Positions 56,069 to 64,000 of a DNA stretch of 64,000 nt are shown piece after piece. Source of the stretch: Gyromitra esculenta (taxonomy: Eukaryota > Ascomycota > Pezizomycetes > Pezizales > Discinaceae); the NCBI GenBank assembly GCA_038503075.1, contig JBCAML010000004.1, positions 951,149 through 1,015,148 on the forward strand, written 5' to 3'. How positions within the stretch are numbered: the first letter of the stretch is position 1; every line of letters begins with the position of its first letter. The position numbers were made by a program, and so were the translations under genes. The notes under the pieces were generated by a model that was not told the origin of the DNA, ran no database searches, and worked only from the letters and a program-made list of their open reading frames with translations.

Positions 56069-59000
56069 ATGGCTTCACCAGCCCCTTCGCGCTCAACTTC
56101 GATAGCTTCGTCGCAGCCAGCGGGAACACAGGCTGCTAGTTCCCCAACGGCCCAGAAATCTTCTACCCTAAATATCGACGCCACAAACGCGTTCCGTCCC
56201 TCTATCCCTCAGAGGGATTCTCGGATTCCTGCGGTAGAAATTGATAAACTCTCATCATCTAAAATGAATAACCAAAATAACGGTAAATCTACATCGATTG
56301 ATACATTTGCTATGTCTACGATTGGTTCCCATTCGTCGTTTCTCCCCCCTCCGCCGTTTCATCCACCCATTAAGGGAATGAGCAATGCGCAAGCTAGAAC
56401 TGCGCGGAAATCAGCGCCTAGCGCCTCGAATAGAGCAGACGGCTATAGCACCTCGTCAAGTGGAGGTGGGGGTAAGAAGTCGATCTCGGGCACAGGAAAG
56501 AATAATAAAGAAAAGAGAGAGAGAGACTATTCGGCTATTGAAGAAATACCGACAGCACCGGTCCTAGGGGTAGAGGATTCGGACCTAACGGTATGTGAGT
56601 ATGTGGCTTTTTTGGGAGGTTTTTCTGACACATTAACTTCAACAGCAGTGCTCACCACGACAAACTCCATTGGCACCTCCCAAGCAGCAACTCCAGACCC
56701 AGATTCAAGTCCAGAAAATGCAGCAAGAAATTCAGTCACCGTTAGAAAATGGTGAAAAGTCGCAACAACAAAAACAGACGATCTCACCAGTAATTCCCGC
56801 GCCTCCGAGTTTTGCAGGCCCATCAACACAGATTGTGGGTGCTAAAAGATCTGCACCACTGGCGATTCCCTCTGTTTACTCTAATCTGAGCGGAAAACCT
56901 AAGCGCCAGAAGATAGCTACTCCAAAAGCTGCGGCTTTAGCAAACGATCTAGGGATGAATGCTGATGGCTCAGCAAAGAAGAGGAAGCCACGGAAGAATG
57001 TAAACGAGAAGGCTGGTAAGGAAAAAGAGAAGGCAGGGAAAGGGAAAGGGAAGGAACTCAAAGGTGTTAACGTGTTTCTCACGCTTGTGGGGGGCCATTA
57101 TGACCTAGAGGAGCCTGTACAACACTGTCATCCGAAGCTTCCTCCACCTTATCAGAAACCAGGTGCCCAACAAGGGCAAGGCAAGAAGGATACCGCTATT
57201 AGTCAAACAACTCCTGGTGACCCGGTTGTCTCTGGGAACAGACTGGGTGTTTCAAGTTCTCGAACTCTGGCGACATCATCTGATGTTTCCGGCACACCGC
57301 AAAGTAATCTTGTTTCTACTAGTCATATACAGACACCAGTAACACAAAAAAAAACACCTGATGTAATTTCAATATCTTCATCACCATCTGTACCGATGTC
57401 GTATCATACCCCTGCTTCTAAATTGGAGGATAAGAGCAGACAACATGATCAAAAGGATAGCAAAATTGTACGCAAAGCCGATGAACGCGGGCGATATCAA
57501 AATACTCCTATAACAATTGATGATGGATGCTCCGAAGGGGATGACAGTTCAAACGGTGGGAGGTCATTGGGCAAAAATTGTGTGCACGAGACTATCGAGA
57601 CGAAGGTAAAGGAGAGCGTGGTAAATAACCTAAATACTACCGGGTATGATCGGAGTAAGTGCTTTCGGTTTTTCTTTAATTATGGGAACACATATCTGCG
57701 TGGGATCAAAATGGCCAAACAAAAAAAGTATTGCTTCTATGGTTTTGCTCCCCCAATTTGAGGTCAACCCATTGCGACAAGCCTTTTCATATATATATAT
57801 ATATATATACATGTATTGAATAGCCTTAGCACTTCTAGTTCTATGAGGTTGTCATGTCTTGGGATTGTGCTTAGGCTTCATTCAATTAGGAATGTGCTAA
57901 CTGGGCTTGATTTTAGGTTCACCAGAGCCAACACAAGCGAGTGACGAGTTTTTTACTAAATGCATGAATGCTTCGGACGGTAAAATTACCCCTAGGTTTA
58001 GATAAATGCTTCAGTATTGACATTTTGTGATCTAGATGAACATGTTAAACTTCTTGTGCAGATTGAAGCCTTCATTAGGCTGCTCGGTGCGAAGGTTAAA
58101 ATGCATCTACCAAATTTTGATATTGATCATTATCTTCAATGCCAAAAGGATGGCTCAACATTGGCTAAAATCACAGCACGCTTGAAGCACGTGGGTGTGC
58201 TGACTGATGAGGGAAAAGTAATCACTTTGGACGAGTGGAAACTTTCGGGTATGCCAAAATTTAAGGGCAGATTTGTATTCCTAGAGTATCTGGACATCTG
58301 GAAAGGGGCTCAGAGTACGAAAAAATCGGATGGCGATACCAGCCTTAACGGGGAATCGCAACCTCCGGGAAGATGCGAAGACAAGACAGACAGCGATATC
58401 GATATGATAGACGTAGACCACAAGTGCACTTATGCTCCTATCGATATTCCAATGAAACCGCAAGGCACAGCAGTTATCGAGGACAACGCTGTGGTTAATG
58501 GGAAGGGGCAGGCGAAGGCGAAGGAGTCCTCTGAAATCGATAGCTCAGAAGAGAAGTTGGGCCTAGTTAAAAGCGCTTCACTGGCCACTCAGACTACTAG
58601 GACACCCCCAAGGCCGCAAAAGCCCACTCTCACCGAAAAATCAGAGTCATCCACTAAGGATTCGGTGCCGCTGTCACAACCAGGGCAGAAACCATTAAGC
58701 CCAAGCAACCAAATTCAGGCAGAAGCTGATGCTTCGGTCATCAATTTTAGGCTTGCATCAGATGTATTTGAGTCGGCAACAGCCAGCCCAGTTTCTGGTA
58801 AAGGCAAAAGAAAGGCATTCGTCACGCCCACAGTCCAAGATTTCCTAAAAGAGTCAGCCTTCCAAGAAATACGATCGCCACAGAGGCCTAGCTCCAATGA
58901 GAGGGAAGAGGATGAAGGCGATCATCTACTAGCAAGGATTTTTACTCTAAATCAGCGGGAAATCGGTATCCGAGTTGACATCGATGCCCTTGCCGCAAAA

Positions 59001-59585
59001 TCTAAGCAGGGAGAGTTGAGGATTCAACAAAGCATAGCAAGATCAAGAGCGGGTATCATAGATGACAAACTCACCTCCGAGCTTGGACTCGAGACGAAAG
59101 ACTGGGTTGACTGGAATGGATTCCGAAAGGCTACCAAAGAGCTAAGAGATTTCCAAGATGATATGCGGCGGGAGGAGTTGAGTCTCGCAGATAAGGCAGC
59201 AAGGATTTCTGAGGAAAAATTATACCTGATTGGTCGTAGGAAGAGGTTAAGACAAATGGAAAGCGGATCAAACGCTACGCCAAGCTTGACAACCTCAGAA
59301 GAGCGATCCTTACACGACAGCGGCTCTACAGCCCCTACCAGTACTTCTTCGTCGGTTTCCGGCTCCTCTGTAGCGAGGCAGGGCACGTCTTCCCGGATTA
59401 ACGCGGGAGCAAGAGCGGCACACCCGGAGATGAGCATTGGTCACAAATTATTGCAAGCGCTAATTCCGTGGGCGAAACAACTAGGAGAGACGTCTGCGGA
59501 GGACGCAGCACCAACCTTTACTGAAACCGGACCACATCAAGTAAAGTCAAAGAAGAAACCTATTAGGAAGAAGAAACACTGGTGA
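56069..59585 (+). CDS. Large basic, probably nuclear protein of unknown family (1047 aa, four exons)
   Basis: Exons are 56069-56590, 56646-57654, 57917-57979 and 58036-59585 (3144 nt), with a 63-nt microexon. The splice sites are canonical (GTATGT/ACAG, GTAAGT/TTTTAG with CTAAC, GTAAAA/TCTAG) and all phases agree. The N-terminal two thirds are Ser/Pro/Gln-rich and disordered, with bipartite basic motifs (KPKRQKIATPK; KKRKPRKNVNEKAGKEKEK) typical of nuclear proteins. A compact segment after the microexon (DEHVKLLVQIEAFIRLLGAK, STLAKITARLKHVGVLTDEG, LSGMPKFKGRFVFLEYLDIW) looks like a folded domain. The rest has a Glu/Arg coiled coil and ends KSKKKPIRKKKHW. The first ATG in good context is used; an earlier open stretch has no ATG. 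Chromatin or kinetochore association is speculation. Confidence 0.75.
57789..57809 (+). repeat. (AT)n microsatellite in an intron
   Basis: About ten AT units followed by ACATGTATTG, in the 262-nt intron 2 of the nuclear-protein gene. Confidence 0.9.
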
Positions 59586-60964
59586 ATGTTAATGATGTGT
59601 CACCTTTTCACGTTCGAAAATTCTGTTCATTCCATGTGTTGATATTTGAAGTGGCAGAAATAAGCCCTTTAGTTCAACTATGACAATTTGTAGAAAGGAA
59701 TGCTGAATTTTGATTTTCTTTCTAACCTCATTTCTTTGGACTGGGTGTAAATTCCAGCCTTTTCCTTCTGCTAGATACTGCTTGTTCGTTTAGTGTATTA
59801 TTTAGCGAAAAAAACCGGCGTTAACAGGGTGTTTCTTTTTTGACGTGTATGTTTAAATGTAAAATATGCGTAACCGGAGGCGCTTTATATTTAGCACTTT
59901 CAGCTTTCTTTTATTATAGAACCTTACTTGAGTCGATTTAAGTGCTCGTTTCTATCATGAAGCGAATTCCTCTCTAACGACGAAAGTTTAGGCAAATAAT
60001 TCCGGAATAAATAAGCGAAAGGTTAGTAATTCCACGCATTGTTGACTATCAGGGGAAACACGTTAATAGGTGCGATTTTCCAACTTATTAGTGGACTTAC
60101 AACAGGAACGTATTCGCCTATCAGTGCTCAAGTTCTCCCATTAGATGCCTCTAGAAACTTGGGAAACTCTCTGAATGGCCGAAAAATACATTTCCTATCT
60201 AGTTTTAAGACGGCAAACTAAAGCCTTATAAGGACTAGGGACTAGGGCTAGAAGGCGGTACACGTTTGTTTTATCTCAAAGGAAGGGTTGTTAGGGCAGG
60301 GTTTACCCTAACTCAACTAATTTTTCTTTTTGCAGCCTTCCGTGCGGCTGACCTGCTGTTGGCTCTGCTCGTCTTTTTCTAAAGAGCAAGTTTAGAATAA
60401 TAGATAGTTTAAGAAATTTTATTCCCGATCGCTGAAATCTTTTGAAGTTTATGGTACTATTTTGCTACTACAGAGCGTTACTGAACCTACGTATAGCTGA
60501 ATACGTAGAGCAATTATATGAATGGCCACTAATCTAGGTGACAAGCCTTTGGAACCTTAGCTATGAAGCTATGGGGATCGTAAGATTTAATTTCCTGCAG
60601 TAGTGGCAAAAGGTTACCTCAAAAATAGTGGTTGAAGCACAGAGTATTAGTGAGATAGTATTGGTCCAAGATTGCATCGCTATTGAGCTGACATCCAGTC
60701 GCAACCTCCAACCCGCAATTGCCAGGCGCTAGGAAGTGCTGTAGCTCTTCTGGGGGGGGATATTTTTCCAGCTGGCTCTATGAGCTAGACATGACTGCCG
60801 CGTAGTAAATTGTTTGCATGCATGCATGATGTGATGGTTTTTGATTTTTTTTGTGAATAAACTTAGACAACGACCGAACGAAATTAAAGAAATCGCTGAG
60901 ATTTGGGGAAACTCCCCAGAGCCCTTTGAGTCTTTGGTCTGTGCGATTAGTCTTGTAGTGCATA

Positions 60965-61075
60965 AAAAAAAGATACCAATATTCGCTTTGGCCTGGGATT
61001 GAACCTCCCGACCCATCGTTACTTGCAAACAGGTATTCAAATTTCTACCCTAACCCACTTTACAACTAGACGAAA
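60965..61075 (-). repeat. tRNA-like (Pol III promoter) remnant ending in a T run
   Basis: On the minus strand, TGGGTTAGGGTAGAA (A-box-like) is followed about 45 nt later by GGGAGGTTCAATCCC, which contains the B-box form GGTTCAATCCC within a 4-bp stem. About 30 nt downstream a run of eight T (60962-60970) could terminate Pol III. No complete cloverleaf is visible. It may be a tRNA-derived SINE. Confidence 0.4.
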
Positions 61076-62023
61076 GAGAATAATGACATTGTTAATGATC
61101 TCATAACATATATGCATTTAGTAAGAGCATTTGCATTCCGATTGTAATAAATAATCCACTAAGACGTAATTTAGTATTAGACGATAAAGCTGGCGGATAA
61201 ACATCCATGGCAAACATGACTTCAGGTGTATGACATGACACGTGCAGCCTTAGACCTCGATCAGTCATATTGTGGAATGCGACGCTCCTGTATTACAAAT
61301 AGTGCCAAGCGCCCTGCACAACATAACCTCCCTACTTTCACCACCGGTACTTCTCAATAACGTACCTAATACCTCTTACACATATATTTACCTCGAACAG
61401 CGAAATATGATATGATTATCTCCATGCGTATATGATATCATGATCACGGTATCTTTTGGAACGCTCCGCATTGAACTTTTTACGTCCAAAAGTAGGGTTT
61501 AATTCCACTACAACCACTGCTTTTCCTGGCCAATGCAAACCACATATATAAAGTGTAATATCTCGGCAATAACGAACAGGGCTACGCGGTGAAAGAAACT
61601 CTCAGCTTGGTCGAATGCGCACTGGGGCTCAATTAGGGCCAGTAAGGAGGTAAGCACTAATGTATATTCCATGCATTCAACCAGTCTGAGGACTTATTTC
61701 ATCCACGTTTCTGTTCGATCTCGGTGAGGTTTTCTTGAGTCATTTTGCCCACGGTGGGTGTTGAAGTTAGGGCCCAAAGGGAAGGTCGTGGACTGAGAAT
61801 GCGCCGTACGGTGATCCGCGGACGTACTGTCAGATGGTGGACAGGGGTCTATTTCTGACTCGGTGTCCCAAATGAAACACACATGTACTCGTATCCTCAC
61901 GACGTTTTCAAAACGGGCTTGGTCCGCATATCGTACAAACTGCCCTGAACTTACCTATTTTATACGGGACGCAGAGGTAGCCTGTTTTAAAAACGTTATG
62001 AGAATGCGAGTAGAGTCGCGAAT

Positions 62024-62195
62024 GGGGTCGGTAGAGTAGGTATGGCGGACATGGGGAAATGCCGAACACCGTTTATTCGCATGGAGGTTCAGATCTGATC
62101 GCTACCACTGACCGCTGTCGCTGATGAGTTGCTTCTAATAAAAAAGCCTCTGTTCGGCATTTCCTCTTCGGCATACCTATCTCACTCTCGACCCC
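62024..62195. mobile_element. 172-bp inverted-repeat element (MITE-like)
   Basis: The arms 62024-62069 and about 62153-62195 are inverted copies. They share GGGGTCG at the outer end and TAGGTATG...GGAAATGCCGAACA further in (right arm read as TGTTCGGCATTTCC...CATACCTA...CGACCCC). The arms differ by small gaps, so the element is old. The core has no coding capacity. No clear target-site duplication was seen. Confidence 0.65.
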
Positions 62196-63203
62196 ACACA
62201 TGTACCCCCAAATAAGGAATGGCCCATTTGTTTTTTGGATTTGTAAAGTCGGTTGCGAAGGTGATGGATCGGTACTTTGGAGACAAGGCGTTTTGACATC
62301 TCGAACCGGCAGCTGATTTTCCTTGCAGGTTGGCGGGGAATTCTTACTTGGAAGGTGGGGTCGGTCAGAGAGACCCTTCCTTGAATGTGGTTGATTTTAA
62401 AATTTATTCTAAAAAACGTATCTTAGCTTGGCTGTCCTAAACATGCCGTAGGATGAATACCTCTTATTAGATCCTATCATTTATTATTCTAGGACAATAT
62501 AAGCTCTTTAAAAAAATAATTTGACCGTTATATCCACCGTCCGCCTGTATTCGAGAAATTAAAGGTATTGAGCAATTTTGGGAGACCCCAAACCCAAGTC
62601 TGCTTCGTTGAAAAATAATCAAGGAATGCATGCAAGTAAAAATATAGGTACAATGCTGTAGGATGAATATCCATCAACGGTCCTAGCCTTTTAATTTCAC
62701 ATTAGTCTACATAGAGAACTCATCGCAGAAAAAAAAGCAAAAAAAAAAAGCAAGGAAACGCGTGCGATGAATACCCCTTCAGCTTTCAGGACCCTGTCCC
62801 TTTGTTTTTACTTGATAGAAATTAAAGAACTCAATTACATAAAAAAAAACAAGTACGATGTGAGCTGGGAACGAAAGATGCTGTCACCATCGACTGTAAT
62901 CCGTGTTCTATGGCGGGGCAGATTGCGGGGTTCATATGTGGGCTAGGGTTCTCGGCTAGCTCGATTGTTTTAAATTCGTGAGTAGTCTAGCGCGTCGGCT
63001 ATTCTTGGCGTGTCGGCTATTCTTAACGAGTAGCTAACACACCATACCACTGCTAACAATAATGGCGTGCTCCTACTTAAATATGGCGTGCTCCCTAACA
63101 ACAATTGGACTCGAGTACTTCTACTCAGAGTATGGCTTGTTTCTAGTAACAATTGCGCCCTAGTACCTTTTCACGAAACCTCTTACTATATCATCACGTT
63201 CCT

Positions 63204-64000
63204 ATGGCTTCCCCGGCGCTGCCCGTGCTTGATCTTGCTCTTGCTTCCGATCCTGCCACAAAGCCCATCCTTCTCAAAAAGCTCAAATCCGCGTTATTTG
63301 AGACCGGATTTCTCTATCTGACAAATCATGGCGTCTCTCCAGAACCAATAGCCAAGTTGGCCTCTTACATTCCTGCATTATTTACACTTCCTCAGGAATC
63401 TAAGGTGAAGCTCACCATACGTAACAACCCTCATTTCGTTGGATATTCAGCACCCGCCGAGGAAGATACACTAGGAGTGAAGGACTATCGAGAAAAATTT
63501 GATTTCGCCACAGAGCTTCCGGTTGTATGGAATCCGGAAGATGATGGTAGTCAAGGACGAGATTTTACGAAATTGTACTGGAGATTGCGGGGACCTAACA
63601 ACTGGCCGGACGAAAACGAAAATGGGTTGCGAGGCTTCAGAGAAGCTTTGGAGACTTATATGAAAACTCTGGAGGAATTGAGCTTAAGATTCGTTCATCT
63701 CATTGAAGAGGCATTCGGTATCCCAGTTGGTTGGTACCATCAATCAATCGCGGTTCGAAATATCAATTCTAATTGAGATATTGTTAGGGACGTTTGACTC
63801 CTTCTTTATGTCGTCAGGCCCATATTTGCGTCCTCAGAATCGGCTCAAAATACTCAAATACCCTCCATCCCCCACTGCCGACACACAAGGCCAAGGTGTA
63901 GGTGCGCATAGGGATTCCACTGGCTGGCTGACTTTCCTGCACCAAGTCGGAAACGCACCAGAAGATGCAGAGGGGCTTCAAGTATTGAACCCTCAGAAAC
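63204..64000 (+). CDS. 2-oxoglutarate/Fe(II)-dependent oxygenase, isopenicillin-N-synthase-like (partial, 3' end missing)
   Basis: Exon 1 starts at ATG 63204 and reads MASPALPVLDLALASDPATK, then the DIOX_N signature (LFETGFLYLTNHGVSPE) and VGYSAPAEEDTLGVKDYREK. The frame closes at 63776. A GTATCC donor at 63718 with a TTCTAAT branch site and a GTCAG acceptor at 63815-63817 joins exon 2 (63818-64000), which reads PYLRPQNRLKILKYP and GQGVGAHRDSTGWLTFLHQV. The HxD iron ligands are His and Asp of AHRDS; the distal His and the RxS motif would lie beyond the window. A GTTGGT donor 15 nt later would fit the same phase. Such enzymes hydroxylate or oxidise small molecules; the substrate is unknown. 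Confidence 0.85.

Larger units (their letters stand above)
59586..63203. other. 3.6-kb gene-free region
   Basis: AT-rich flank of the nuclear-protein gene, then DNA with a tRNA-like element (60965-61075, minus), an inverted-repeat element (62024-62195) and a short promoter zone with doubled motifs (GTCGGCTATTCTT twice at 62995-63025; ATGGCGTGCTCC twice at 63062-63094) ahead of the oxygenase gene. No protein gene is supported. Confidence 0.5.

Noticed and set aside
1..64000. CRISPR arrays, rRNA, prokaryotic operons or a secondary-metabolite cluster
   Set aside because: The repeats are microsatellites or transposon ends, there is no spaced direct-repeat array, and the one oxygenase at the right edge has no synthase neighbour within the window.

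Overview
This window comes from a filamentous ascomycete (Pezizomycotina) nuclear genome. The genes are broken by short introns (about 50-130 nt) with canonical GTANGT donors, CTAAC/CTAAT branch sites and YAG acceptors. The products include an NHP6-type HMG protein, an Ish1/Msc1 repeat protein, a CCDC174 protein, a DUF7918 protein and a DUF7820 membrane protein. The loose gene spacing, the many long G/C runs and the transposon debris suggest an early-diverging class such as Pezizomycetes, but that is a guess. I saw no rRNA, intact tRNA, CRISPR array or prokaryotic operon. All introns and exon joins are my own reading of splice signals and reading phase.

Left part (1-34.4 kb), fairly gene-dense. 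The minus strand carries a partial spliced gene at the edge (1-278), a small one-TM protein (1112-1519), an MFS transporter (2070-3571), a 633-residue protein with a STAND-like N-terminal bundle (5076-7190) and the four-exon NHP6 gene (11011-11612). A 3-kb divergent region with a G-quadruplex-like tract separates NHP6 from a plus-strand 1229-residue coiled-coil/multi-TM protein (14649-18444). Then come CCDC174 (19287-20321), an eight-repeat Ish1/Msc1 protein (21859-24033) and a mitochondrial-type small protein (24979-25560), all minus. A hypothetical gene (27525-28076), a candidate small secreted protein (about 29835-30094) and the DUF7820 membrane protein (31567-34433) follow on plus.

Right part (34.4-64 kb), gene-poor and repeat-rich. 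It holds an unrecognised two-exon gene (39673-40294, minus), a DUF7918 gene (46485-48368, plus), a REG-2/HDHD3-like HAD hydrolase (53422-55084, minus), a 1047-residue basic, probably nuclear protein (56069-59585, plus) and the start of a 2-oxoglutarate/Fe(II) oxygenase that runs off the end (63204-64000, plus). Between them lie 5'-truncated retroelement 3' ends with 15-16-bp target-site duplications, nested TA-flanked MITEs of pogo/Tc1-mariner character, other inverted-repeat elements, tRNA-like SINE remnants and microsatellites.

The genes look like ordinary, unlinked chromosomal genes; I see no biosynthetic cluster or defence island. The most novel-looking material is the retroelement tail family, the nested MITE family, a recurrent same-strand 10-mer (ACATGTAGTT), and several well-spliced genes that I cannot assign to a family.
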